Of a stretch of 51,853 nucleotides of DNA, positions 42,500 to 51,095 are shown piece by piece. Each line of letters begins with the position of its first letter. Position 1 is the stretch's first letter. This stretch comes from an uncultured Bacteroidales bacterium (lineage in GTDB: Bacteria; Bacteroidota; Bacteroidia; Bacteroidales; Muribaculaceae): contig CADCFN010000017.1 in assembly GCA_902800715.1 (NCBI GenBank), positions 1-51,853 of the forward strand. The letters are read 5' to 3'. Under the pieces are notes generated by a model. That model searched no databases and was not told the origin of the DNA. It worked only from the letters and a program-made list of their open reading frames with translations. Position numbers and translations under genes: made by a program.

Positions 42500-44089
42500 T
42501 CACGGTTTGACCATCTCGCGGCTCACTTCGGGGATGTTGTATTCCTCGTGGATGCGCTGGTCGAGTTGTTCGGGAGTCATCTTCAGGCACTCCTCGGCAC
42601 GCTCAGGAACGTCAACCACTGCACGGTTCTTGTCGAGATAGGTAAGGGCCCTCTTGAAGGCATAGGCAAATCCCTCTTCTCCCAGTTTCTCCACCTTGTG
42701 CTCCAAGCCATATTCAATCATGGCAAACACCATGGCCATCATCCCTTCTCGGCTTTCGATAACGCTGCAGTCGCGTATTTCTATAGTTATTTCGTCGGAG
42801 TTCTCACACCATATGATAAGGAAATTTTGCACTTGGTGTTGTATGTAACTATTCGTGTCAAGCGGTTGGTCGAGCCACCAGCGAGACAGGCGCAGGGCGT
42901 CGGCGCTATGCTTGCGGCAGTCTTTGGCATTCATGACGTTTTCACGTGCGGGGATGGCAAGATTGATGAGGCGGTACGCCTTGGGTCTCAGTGTGGGATG
43001 TTCGGTCGATGGGATGAACAGGTGATCGTTATACCATCGGGCAAAAGCGTCTATCTGTTCCTTTGCTGTGGAACTGGTGGACTCCCACTGCTGGTAGGCA
43101 TCCATATCGCCATGAGCCAAAAGATACATATTATAGGCCTGCCAATGGCCGCTCTCACGCACCTGTCGTTGGAAATCCAGGATAGACACGTCATAGTAGT
43201 CGTTGAACTGCTCATAAAACGAGTCGATGAACCGTCCGCGCACATCGATGAGGGATTGCAGCGTTATTTCCTTCTCGGGTTTCGATGCCTTCAACATTTC
43301 CTTGTCAAATGCCATAGGTAACGGGAAAAACACCTGCGACGTGTCTTTTGAGATGCTGATCTCATCCATCTTGGTAAACGTGGTGTGGATCACAGTTGAG
43401 TCACCCTCGTTGGTAATGTTGATATGCTCTTTATACATGTGATAGATCAGATCGCTTATTTGCGCGCTCCATTTCCCATAGGTACCAGTATCATAGTTCA
43501 AGCAAAGCAGACGTGCTGCCTCGCCATACATGATGCCCCAAAAAGGCTCAGCTGAGTCGGCATAAAGCATAGCCAGGCAACAATAGGCCGATGGATGTCC
43601 CGGGTCTACTTCTATAGCCTTCTCGAACAACTCGACAGCCTGATTATAGTCCTTTTTCTTTTGGGCAATCCTCCCTTGTTCGACATAAAGAAGAGCGGCA
43701 TCAGGGAAACGCTCAAGACCACGATTATAGGCTTTGATAGCTTCTTTGGGTTTGCCCATCTCGTCAAGGCAGTTACCCTCTAGGTGATACACCATGAAGG
43801 TGGCTGCAGGGTGATCTTCCAGCCGTTTCAGGATTTCCAGAGCCTTCATCTTTTCCCCTAATACCCAATAGGCATAGCACATCTCATAGAGCACATTGTA
43901 ATTGTTGGGGTACTCCTTGTCGAGGTTGTTAAGAATCTCGATAGCCGTTTCGGCCATGCCCGTGTCCATCAGTGTGATGGCCTTTTCCAAGCGAGTTCTG
44001 GCAGCATCGCTCATGTCTGCACTTGTCTGTGCATGAGCCGAGAATAAAGCCACAACAGCGACTAATAAAAATAAGAATGTCTTTTTCAT
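42500..44089 (-). CDS. Secreted TPR-repeat protein of unknown function
   Basis: 529 residues with a signal peptide (MKKTFLFLLVAVVALFSAHAQ). Residues about 28-185 form four to five tetratricopeptide repeats (AARTRLEKAITLMDTGMAETAIEILNNLDKEYPNN; EAIKAYNRGLERFPDAALLYVEQGRIAQKKKDYNQAVELFEKAIEVDPGHPSAY). The remaining two thirds are helical and acidic with no family that I recognise. TPRs hold protein partners, so this may be a periplasmic scaffold. No -7 motif is obvious before the ATG. Confidence 0.8.
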   Translation of the reverse strand: MKKTFLFLLVAVVALFSAHAQTSADMSDAARTRLEKAITLMDTGMAETAIEILNNLDKEYPNNYNVLYEMCYAYWVLGEKMKALEILKRLEDHPAATFMVYHLEGNCLDEMGKPKEAIKAYNRGLERFPDAALLYVEQGRIAQKKKDYNQAVELFEKAIEVDPGHPSAYCCLAMLYADSAEPFWGIMYGEAARLLCLNYDTGTYGKWSAQISDLIYHMYKEHINITNEGDSTVIHTTFTKMDEISISKDTSQVFFPLPMAFDKEMLKASKPEKEITLQSLIDVRGRFIDSFYEQFNDYYDVSILDFQRQVRESGHWQAYNMYLLAHGDMDAYQQWESTSSTAKEQIDAFARWYNDHLFIPSTEHPTLRPKAYRLINLAIPARENVMNAKDCRKHSADALRLSRWWLDQPLDTNSYIQHQVQNFLIIWCENSDEITIEIRDCSVIESREGMMAMVFAMIEYGLEHKVEKLGEEGFAYAFKRALTYLDKNRAVVDVPERAEECLKMTPEQLDQRIHEEYNIPEVSREMVKP

Positions 44090-44208
44090 ATTAATTGTTC
44101 GTACTTCTTGTGTTCCCTGTTTATGGTATATTGAACATGCGACAGGTTTTCAGAAATTTGTACTTATTGCATTTATTGTTTTCCTACTATAAAAAGTGAG
44201 TTGTCGTT

Positions 44209-44850
44209 TTATCCTAGGCGGCGCTTGACGAAGTCGACGATGAATTGTGCGGTGCCCTCGATGCCCAACAGGCTCGAGTCGAGGCACAGGTCATAGCTGT
44301 CGGCGTGGCCCCACAACTTGTCGGTGTAGAAGTTGTAGTACTCGGCGCGCAGTTTGCCTATTTTGTCGGCGCGCTTCTCGGCAGCATCATGCGTGTCACA
44401 GTCGCCGCGCTCGATGATGCGCTTCACGCGGTCCTCGATGGGTGCGTGCAGGAACACACTGATGACGGGGCAATAGTCGCGCAGCACATAGTCGGCGGTG
44501 CGGCCCACAATAACACACGGCTTGCGGTCCACCAGGTCTTTCATCACCTGGCATTGTGCCTTGTAGATGGAATCATCACTCATGGGGATGTCTCCGATAA
44601 AGGTGGACCCCGCCATGGCAAGGTTCAGCGGCCACAGGCTTGGGAAAAATTTGGGCGTGCGCTCGTCGGCAGCTTCAAACAATTCGGGCATGATGCCGCT
44701 GGCCTTGGATGCCTCGAGCAACAACTGCTTGTCATAGTAGTCGATGTCCAAAAGTTGGGCTACACGCTGGCCCACCTCACGTCCGCCGCAGCCAAACTGG
44801 CGTCCGATGGCAATCACATAATTTTTGTCGTTTTTAAGGTCTTGATTCAT
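44209..44850 (-). CDS. Cytidylate kinase-like family protein
   Basis: 213 residues from MNQDLKNDKNYVIAIGRQFGCGGREVGQRVAQLLDIDYYDKQLL; the frame opens further upstream but into the preceding gene. The P-loop is the atypical IGRQFGCGGREVG of the cytidylate_kin2 family, followed by CVIVGRTADYVLRD and a lid-like region with RVKRIIERGDCD and AEYYNFYTDKLWG. True CMP kinase activity is not certain, because members of this group are often second copies beside a canonical cmk. It lies 25 bp after a small secreted protein gene and probably shares its transcript. Confidence 0.85.
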   Translation of the reverse strand: MNQDLKNDKNYVIAIGRQFGCGGREVGQRVAQLLDIDYYDKQLLLEASKASGIMPELFEAADERTPKFFPSLWPLNLAMAGSTFIGDIPMSDDSIYKAQCQVMKDLVDRKPCVIVGRTADYVLRDYCPVISVFLHAPIEDRVKRIIERGDCDTHDAAEKRADKIGKLRAEYYNFYTDKLWGHADSYDLCLDSSLLGIEGTAQFIVDFVKRRLG

Positions 44851-44875
44851 TGTTATGCGGTGTTTAGGTTGTTTC

Positions 44876-45481
44876 TTACACTTTTGCAGGATGGTCATCA
44901 ATGTCAGGGGTATGCTCAGGGTCATCGTTGATGATGACGGTGAGCAGTTGCAATCCCTTGCCGGGGGACCACCGCCCGATGACGTTGGTGGGGTAGATGG
45001 GGGTCATGTACTCCACCATCTCAAACTCCTGTACAAACTTCACCTTGCCCTGGCGCTTGAAGGTCTTTTCCAGCAGTTCCAGGTTATCTTTACCCGTGAG
45101 TACCACAAAGTGGCAACGGCCTTGCTGCAATGTGCCATAGTAGATGCTCGCGTCCCTGCGGCCTCGTGTCACGATATCGTCGCTGTGGGCGGCAATGGCT
45201 ACTTCGCCGTTTGGCTTGGGGTCCAGCAGCAACACGAAGGTGCGGTTCATGTAGTCCTCCAGGGCGATGGTGTCCATCAGCTGGGTGATTGCGCTGACCA
45301 GGTCGGCATCGGCTTTCTTGTCGAACACAAGGCGCTTCATCTCCACCACGATGGTCTTCTCGGGCAGGGAGCTGCGTTGGCCCATGGTGAATTGGCGGGT
45401 CACAATGACTTCGTCATCTTTGGCCCACAGACTGCCGGCAACCAGCACAGCAGCAATCAATGTGATTAATAGTCGTTTCAT
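44876..45481 (-). CDS. Small secreted protein of unknown function
   Basis: 201 residues with a signal peptide (MKRLLITLIAAVLVAGSLWAK). I do not recognise the family. Visible features are an alternating hydrophobic pattern (VLLLDPKPNGEVAIAAHSDD, RCHFVVLTGKDNLELLEKTFK) that suggests a compact alpha/beta domain, and an acidic, proline-containing tail (IINDDPEHTPDIDDHPAKV). It has its own promoter at 45501 and precedes the cytidylate-kinase-like gene. Confidence 0.7.
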   Translation of the reverse strand: MKRLLITLIAAVLVAGSLWAKDDEVIVTRQFTMGQRSSLPEKTIVVEMKRLVFDKKADADLVSAITQLMDTIALEDYMNRTFVLLLDPKPNGEVAIAAHSDDIVTRGRRDASIYYGTLQQGRCHFVVLTGKDNLELLEKTFKRQGKVKFVQEFEMVEYMTPIYPTNVIGRWSPGKGLQLLTVIINDDPEHTPDIDDHPAKV

Positions 45482-45500
45482 CTTACAACCTGCTAAATTA

Positions 45501-45508
45501 CAAAATTA
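45501..45508 (-). promoter_or_regulatory. -7 promoter motif for the small secreted protein gene
   Basis: TAATTTTG on the minus strand, 20 bp upstream of the ATG at 45481, so the leader is short. Confidence 0.6.
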
Positions 45509-45650
45509 GTGAATGCAGAGCACAAAATCAAATAAAAAAGTTTGTGTTGTGACACACCAGATTTATCTGTTTTCTTAGACAAACGGCCGATTGATTCGTT
45601 TAATATGCCAAATCTGCTATGAAATATCAAAAATCTAATCTATTGAATTT

Positions 45651-45754
45651 ACCGAACTGACGCGGCATCAAAAAGAAAGCCATCTGCTGCTAACCTAAAC
45701 GGGCTGCGCAATGAGATGGCAGGCATCGACAACGACAAAACTGTCTGTGTCAAG
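45651..45754. repeat. Box repeated downstream of each GT-C gene, copy 1
   Basis: ACCGAACTGACGCGGC through AAACTGTCTGTGTCAAG, about 105 bp. It contains the inverted pair GCCATCT / AGATGGC. Similar boxes at 48901-49007 and 50989-51095 have the same position against their GT-C genes. Confidence 0.8.
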
Positions 45755-47366
45755 AATTTTTTTTCATTCGTAAAATAATTGATTGTTGCAATTCTTTTAC
45801 TGTTTCCACGTCATAACCTTGTTGTGTAAAGATACTTCTTATCATTTCCAAGTTATTAGGAGATCCGGGAGACGAGATATAACCCACATAATAGAGTTCT
45901 GGATAGGAAAAAACATTTATTCCCGTTAAATATTTAAACATGGTTTTCCTGTCTTGCGTACGAATCATTAATTCCATCGTTATAATCTTCTCTTGCGCCT
46001 CTGGACTAAACACTGGTGAGTGGCGGAAATAGTAATGGAATGTACCGGCAACCCATTCTTGTAGCAATGTGTGAGAACGATATCCGCCAACTTCCATCCA
46101 TGCATTTGTCGCTTCTCGGACATCATTCTTGATGACACATGGAGATAGCCACAATTGTGCATAGAAAATCGCAGCAATGACGATAGGGGCAAAACACATC
46201 AACTTGTGCAACCAACTCTTGAATGCGATGCTTTGACAGCAAAGACAGGTGCCGGTTACAAGTGTAAAAATGAGCAAGGGGGCAAAGAAAATGATGTATC
46301 GGTTGCCATTGATAATATTGTTGCATCCATAACTGTCCCACCAATTATATGCATAGAATGAACATGCGCCAGCAATGAAAAATGCCATAAAACAGATGAC
46401 ACACGCTGTCAAGCATGCTGCCAGCACACGAGCCCTTTTCCATCTGAAAACTGAAATAATGGTACAAATGCCCATGCCGACGACAATCAGATTCATCGCC
46501 CGTGCTAGCCTGACTTTATTTGTTTCAGGCATCGTGAAAATCCACGAAACATTGTTGCAGAATGATTCTTTAAGGGAATAGAAAACATTGCCGACGAAAA
46601 CAGGGCTATGATTTACAGCTGATGTGCCTTGATGATGCAGCTGTTTTTGGATGAACCAAATCCACAACGGTACAATCGCCACAATCGCAACAGCAAACCC
46701 TAATCCGAACAACCATCGTAGTGAAACGTAATCTTTTCGTTTGATATAAACGAGGCACAATGCCAAGAACAAAGCTGCAATCAGAAATGCTGAGCCGTAT
46801 TGGCTGTAAATTGACAGGGCCGCAAACGCATAAAAGCCTATGAGTCCCCGCTTACGAGCCCGTGTTGAATTGCCAGTAATGCAGCAAACAAAGAAATAGA
46901 GCATCCAGCATTCCATGCATAACAGCAGGTTGTACTCGGCACACTCCAATGCATAGAATTTGACAGAACAGGCAGTCAGATAGACGCATAGCCCCATGAG
47001 CGCCCATTTGATACCCGTAATCTTCCTGAAAGCGCAGTAAAGTCCTATCGAACCGACAAATGTTGTGAGAACGCCTGCCAATCTGAAGGTCGATTCGCTG
47101 TCAAAGACTGACAGCCAGAGGTACATGAGCACATTATAAAGGGGAGGCTGGAAAGTAAAGCATATACGTTCGTACATGTTCTCTGTCAATGGAAGCCCCA
47201 TAGAAGCGGACCCCGTCATATATTTTGAGTAAAAATACTCTACAGCCTCGTCATACCACAAACAGGATGTTGTGAGATGTGAAAAATAAAAGATACCCAT
47301 TGCCAGTAAAACGAGGCAAACGAGCAGCCACTCATTTTTTGCGAAGAAAGAAACGAGTGATTTCAT
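45750..47366 (-). CDS. GT-C fold membrane glycosyltransferase (GT39/ArnT-like), copy 1, GtrC-type role
   Basis: 538 residues from MKSLVSFFAKNEW; the ATG overlaps the GT2 stop as ATGA, which fixes the start. About eleven hydrophobic helices. The first extracytoplasmic loop has the acidic pair D-E in SCLWYDEAVEYFYSKYM, placed where GT39/PMT/ArnT enzymes have their catalytic aspartate, followed by QPPLYNVLMYLWL. These enzymes move a sugar from a polyprenyl-phosphate carrier to a surface acceptor. It is the last gene of a GtrA-GT2-GT-C cassette. Two close relatives lie upstream at 49003-50625 and from 51091. Confidence 0.85.
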   Translation of the reverse strand: MKSLVSFFAKNEWLLVCLVLLAMGIFYFSHLTTSCLWYDEAVEYFYSKYMTGSASMGLPLTENMYERICFTFQPPLYNVLMYLWLSVFDSESTFRLAGVLTTFVGSIGLYCAFRKITGIKWALMGLCVYLTACSVKFYALECAEYNLLLCMECWMLYFFVCCITGNSTRARKRGLIGFYAFAALSIYSQYGSAFLIAALFLALCLVYIKRKDYVSLRWLFGLGFAVAIVAIVPLWIWFIQKQLHHQGTSAVNHSPVFVGNVFYSLKESFCNNVSWIFTMPETNKVRLARAMNLIVVGMGICTIISVFRWKRARVLAACLTACVICFMAFFIAGACSFYAYNWWDSYGCNNIINGNRYIIFFAPLLIFTLVTGTCLCCQSIAFKSWLHKLMCFAPIVIAAIFYAQLWLSPCVIKNDVREATNAWMEVGGYRSHTLLQEWVAGTFHYYFRHSPVFSPEAQEKIITMELMIRTQDRKTMFKYLTGINVFSYPELYYVGYISSPGSPNNLEMIRSIFTQQGYDVETVKELQQSIILRMKKNS

Positions 47367-48100
47367 GAATTCTTTTTCTTGATGTTCCTGTTGATTCGTC
47401 TGAAATCCCCCAATGCTTTCCAACCGATCTTGAAGATGCGTTTCATGTTGATGGAATTGACACCGCCTTGACGCGGCTTGAACGTGATTTCGTAGAATTT
47501 GATGCGGTAATTCCATTTCACGGCAATGGCTGTAATGGCGACATTGCACAGGAAATAGTCCTGGGGTATCACATCCATGATGGCCTGCAGTTTCTCGCGT
47601 TGCATCAGTCGGAACGGGGTGTTCGCATCAGTGACCCATACATGGAACATGAGCCAGACAATCAGGCGCAGAGTCTTCGTGACAAACACCCTCCCGGCAC
47701 CATCCTGCCGTCCTTTTCGATAACCGATCTGAAAATCATAGTCATGGCGATGCTCAAACATCTGCCAGAACTCATCGGGGTTGGTTTGCCCGTCAGAATC
47801 AGTCTGGAACACATAGTCGGCGCCATGAGCAAGAGCGTGGCGGTATAGGAACAGTACCGTCTGCCCGTGCCCTCCATTGGGCTTCGTAACAGGCTCAAAA
47901 TGCTCCAGTCCTCCTTCCTCTTTGGCCTGGGACATGATTTGGTATGTGTTATCCTTGCTTCCATCGTCGGCAATAGCCAGAACCGCTTCGCAGGCTTCCA
48001 TTTGATTGATTTTCTCAACGACAGGATACCATTGTCTGATGGTCTGCTGAATGTTTTCTGCCTCGTTGTAGGCTGGCATAACAAAATAGAACTTTTCCAT
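47363..48100 (-). CDS. GT2 family glycosyltransferase (GtrB/DPM-like)
   Basis: 245 residues from MEKFYFVMPAYNEAENIQQTIRQWYP; a GTG two codons earlier would also overlap the gtrA-like stop. The nucleotide-sugar site is visible: ADDGSKDNT, KPNGGHGQTV, the metal-binding DSDGQTNPDEF, and DANTPFRLMQREKL. It should load a sugar from a nucleotide donor onto undecaprenyl phosphate on the cytoplasmic side. A C-terminal region with few hydrophobic stretches suggests peripheral attachment, unlike phage GtrB proteins with two terminal helices. It is coupled to both neighbours. Confidence 0.9.
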   Translation of the reverse strand: MEKFYFVMPAYNEAENIQQTIRQWYPVVEKINQMEACEAVLAIADDGSKDNTYQIMSQAKEEGGLEHFEPVTKPNGGHGQTVLFLYRHALAHGADYVFQTDSDGQTNPDEFWQMFEHRHDYDFQIGYRKGRQDGAGRVFVTKTLRLIVWLMFHVWVTDANTPFRLMQREKLQAIMDVIPQDYFLCNVAITAIAVKWNYRIKFYEITFKPRQGGVNSINMKRIFKIGWKALGDFRRINRNIKKKNS

Positions 48101-48105
48101 AACCA

Positions 48106-48519
48106 CTAAGCTTGATTAAATTTTACCCGGAATGTAACATACTTGTTGAGCAGGAACTGGAAAAGGGCCACCAAAAAGATAGACGCTAATTTGACTATCA
48201 GTTCATCTCCGCCCATTTTGTCGATGCCTACCCAAAGGATGAGATTGCTGAGCAGCATTCCCAAGAGCCCAACCGCCAGGAAGATGGAAAAACGCTTGAC
48301 GGTCTTATCCTTTACTTTGAAGTTGTATGTCCTATTGAGAGCAAAACTTGTTGCGATACCAACAAGTACCGAGATGCAATTTGCTGCAAGATAATACATT
48401 CCCACATACTTGGACAGCATGGTGAACACCACAAAATCAATGGATGCGGCAAAACATCCAATGAGAATATACAAGATAAGATTCCGTAACTTCTTGTACA
48501 ATAAGGCGATTCGATGCAT
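48106..48519 (-). CDS. GtrA family membrane protein (polyprenyl-phosphate-sugar flippase)
   Basis: 137 residues with four membrane helices and the GtrA pattern: ILIGCFAASIDFVVFTMLS, FALNRTYNFK in the central loop, and LNKYVTFR at the end. GtrA proteins help flip sugar-loaded undecaprenyl phosphate outward. It is first in the cassette, with a promoter at 48740-48747 and a leader of about 215 nt. Confidence 0.93.
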   Translation of the reverse strand: MHRIALLYKKLRNLILYILIGCFAASIDFVVFTMLSKYVGMYYLAANCISVLVGIATSFALNRTYNFKVKDKTVKRFSIFLAVGLLGMLLSNLILWVGIDKMGGDELIVKLASIFLVALFQFLLNKYVTFRVKFNQA

Positions 48520-48651
48520 GGGAATCTCTATATGCCTACTACCACTCCCAAGATTCGGCTAAAAAACTAAATTGAAAAAGGCGGGGAGTCCTGTCACTGG
48601 TCCCGCAGCCCAAGACCCTGTGCCAGGAATCGGACAGCCAAGAAACGATAC

Positions 48652-49007
48652 GTGGCAAACGCCTTTCCAAATGTGTGACACCCCTTACAGATGCCATTCC
48701 CATATCACCCACAATGGTGGGCTCTGTATAAGAATAATGCAAAATTAGATAAAATAAATGACATAAAGATTTATCATCGGATTTTTTCTCTTTTTAGTGT
48801 CTTAAACTATGTGCAATATTTGCTGTATGCTCATCTTGCCCTATACCCAGAGCCGTGGCTCGGTAAAATGTCCGATGTTCTATTTTGCTTTTAAGAAATC
48901 ACCGAACTGGCGCAGTATCAAAAAGAAAGCCATCTACTGCTGCTAACCTAAAAAGGCTGTGCAATGAGATGGTGGGCATCTACAACGACAAAACTGTCTG
49001 TGTTAAG
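48652..49007. repeat. Duplicated promoter and spacer block, copy 1
   Basis: The sequence from GTGGCAAACGCC through the box at 48901-49007 is found again at 50754-51095 with high identity. It holds the cassette promoter, an AT-rich segment and the downstream box of the next GT-C gene. Confidence 0.85.
48740..48747 (-). promoter_or_regulatory. -7 promoter motif for the gtrA-GT2-GT-C cassette
   Basis: TAATTTTG on the minus strand, inside the block duplicated at 50754-51095. Confidence 0.6.
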
Positions 49008-50625
49008 GGGCTTTTGTCGCATGCAAAATAATACATTTTTGAAATTCTTTTATGGTTTCCACATCATAACCTTGTTGCGAAAAGATATTTCTTATCATTT
49101 CCAAGTTATCAGGAGACCCAGGAGACGGGAGATTACCGACATAATAGAGTTCTGGATAGGTAAAAACATTTATTCCCGTTAAATATTTCAACATGGCATT
49201 CCTGTCTTGCGCAAGAATAATTATGTCCATCGTTATAATATTCTCTTGTGTCTCTGGACTAAACACTGGTGAGTGGCGGAAATAGTAATGGAATGTACTG
49301 GCAACCCATTCTTGTACCAATGTATGAGAACGATATCCGCCCAGTTCTATCCATGTGTTTGTCGCTTCTCGAACATCATTCTTTATGATCCATGGAGATA
49401 GCCACATTTGTGCATAGAAAATAGCAGCAATGACGATTGGGACAAAACACATCAACTTGTGCAACCAACTCTTGAATGCAATGTTTTGACAAAAAACACA
49501 GGTGCCGGTTACAAGTGTAAATATCAGCAAGGGGGCGAAGAAAAGGATGTATCGGTTGCCATCGATAATATTATTGCATCCCAATTGATTGCTCCACCAA
49601 TTATATGCATAGAAAGAAAAAGAACTAGCAATGAAAAATGCCATGAAACAGATGATGCATGCTATCAGACATGGTGTCAGCACACGAGCTCTTTTCCATC
49701 GAAAAGCTGAAAAAATACTACAAATGCCCATGCAGACGACAATCAGATTCATTGCCCGTGCTAGCCTGACTTTATTTGTTTCAGGCATGGTGAAAATCCA
49801 CGAAACACTGTTACAGAAGGACTCTTTGAGAGAATATAATACATTGACGACGAAAACAGGGTTATGATTTACCGCTGTTGTGCCTTGATTCTGTAACTGT
49901 ATCTGGATGAACCAAATCCACAACGGTACAATGGCCACAAGAACAACAGCAAACCCTAATCCAAACAGCCATCGTAGTGAAACGTAATCTTTTTGTTTGA
50001 TATAAACGAGGCACAATGCCAAGAACAAAGCGGCAATCAGAAATGCCGAGCCGTATTGGCTGTAAATGGATAGGGCCGCAAACGCATAAAAGCCTATGAT
50101 TGCCCGCTTGCGGGCCCGTGCTGAATTGCCAGTAATGCAGCAAACAAAGAAATAGAGCATCCAGCATTCCATGCATAAAAGCAGGTTGTACTCGGCACAC
50201 TCTAATGCATAGTATTTGACAGAACAGGCAGCCAGATAGACGCAAAGCCCCATAAGCGACCATTTGATACCCGCAATCTTCCTGAAGGCGCAGTATAATC
50301 CTATTGCACCGATAAATGTTGTGAGAACGCCGGCCAGTCGAAATGTTGATTCGCTGTCAAAGACTGACAGCCAGAGGTACATGAGCAAATTATAAAGTGG
50401 AGGCTGGTAAGTAATGCATATACGTTCGTACATGTTCTCTGTCATTGGTAGCCCCATAGATATTGTCCCCGTCATATATTTAGAGAAAAAATACTCAATT
50501 CCCTCATCAAACCACAAACAGGATGTTGTGAGATGTGAAAAATAAAAGATACCCATTGCCAGCAAAACGAGGCAAACGAGCAGCCATTCATTTCTTGTAA
50601 AGAAAGAAACGTATGATTTCTTCAT
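49003..50625 (-). CDS. GT-C fold membrane glycosyltransferase (GT39/ArnT-like), copy 2
   Basis: 540 residues, full length. It is nearly the same as copy 1 through most of the helices, with LWFDEGIEYFFSKYM in the catalytic first loop, so the acidic pair is kept. Differences cluster in the last 150 residues and in short loops (for example NWWSNQLGCNNI against NWWDSYGCNNI). It has its own copy of the cassette promoter (50842) but no intact GtrA or GT2 gene; a GT2 scrap lies just upstream. If expressed, it would depend on the lipid-sugar supply from the intact cassette or elsewhere. Confidence 0.85.
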   Translation of the reverse strand: MKKSYVSFFTRNEWLLVCLVLLAMGIFYFSHLTTSCLWFDEGIEYFFSKYMTGTISMGLPMTENMYERICITYQPPLYNLLMYLWLSVFDSESTFRLAGVLTTFIGAIGLYCAFRKIAGIKWSLMGLCVYLAACSVKYYALECAEYNLLLCMECWMLYFFVCCITGNSARARKRAIIGFYAFAALSIYSQYGSAFLIAALFLALCLVYIKQKDYVSLRWLFGLGFAVVLVAIVPLWIWFIQIQLQNQGTTAVNHNPVFVVNVLYSLKESFCNSVSWIFTMPETNKVRLARAMNLIVVCMGICSIFSAFRWKRARVLTPCLIACIICFMAFFIASSFSFYAYNWWSNQLGCNNIIDGNRYILFFAPLLIFTLVTGTCVFCQNIAFKSWLHKLMCFVPIVIAAIFYAQMWLSPWIIKNDVREATNTWIELGGYRSHTLVQEWVASTFHYYFRHSPVFSPETQENIITMDIIILAQDRNAMLKYLTGINVFTYPELYYVGNLPSPGSPDNLEMIRNIFSQQGYDVETIKEFQKCIILHATKAP

Positions 50626-50765
50626 GAGTTATTTTTCTTTATGTTCTTGTTTACCATAATGGCTTGCAGTTTCTCCCGTTGCATCAGGCGGAACGTGGTG
50701 TTCGCATCTGTCTCCCATGAAACATGAGCCAAATAATCAGGCGTAGAGTCTTTGTGGCAAACGCC
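50626..50765 (-). pseudogene. Remnant of a GT2 gene in front of GT-C copy 2
   Basis: Sequence at 50626-50653 matches the 3' end of the GT2 gene (47367-47395), and 50654-50765 matches its middle (about 47575-47690, including the ANTPFRLM coding region). The segments between and the whole 5' half are missing. The right junction falls at GTGGCAAACGCC, which resembles both GTGACAAACACC within GT2 (47679-47690) and GTGGCAAACGCC in the promoter block (48652-48663). Confidence 0.8.
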
Positions 50766-51095
50766 TTTCCAAATGTGTGACACCCCTTACAGGTGCCATT
50801 CCCACATCACCCACACTGGTGGGCTCTGTATAAGAATAATGCAAAATTAGATAAAATACATGACATAAAAATTTATCATAGGATTTTTTTCTCTTTTCTT
50901 CTGTCTTAAACTATGTGCAACATTTGCCATATGCCCAGAGCTGCGGCTCGATAAAATGTCGGATGTTCTGTTTTGCTTTTAAGAAATCACCGAATTGACG
51001 CGGCATCAATAAGAAAGCCATCTACTGCTGCTAACCTAAAATGGCTGCGCAATGAGATGGCTGGCATCGACAACGACATATTGGTCTATGTCATG
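50754..51095. repeat. Duplicated promoter and spacer block, copy 2
   Basis: Copy of 48652-49007, with the box at 50989-51095 next to the end of GT-C copy 3. Confidence 0.85.
50842..50849 (-). promoter_or_regulatory. -7 promoter motif for GT-C copy 2
   Basis: TAATTTTG on the minus strand, the duplicated counterpart of 48740-48747. The leader of about 210 nt carries the GT2 remnant. Confidence 0.55.
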
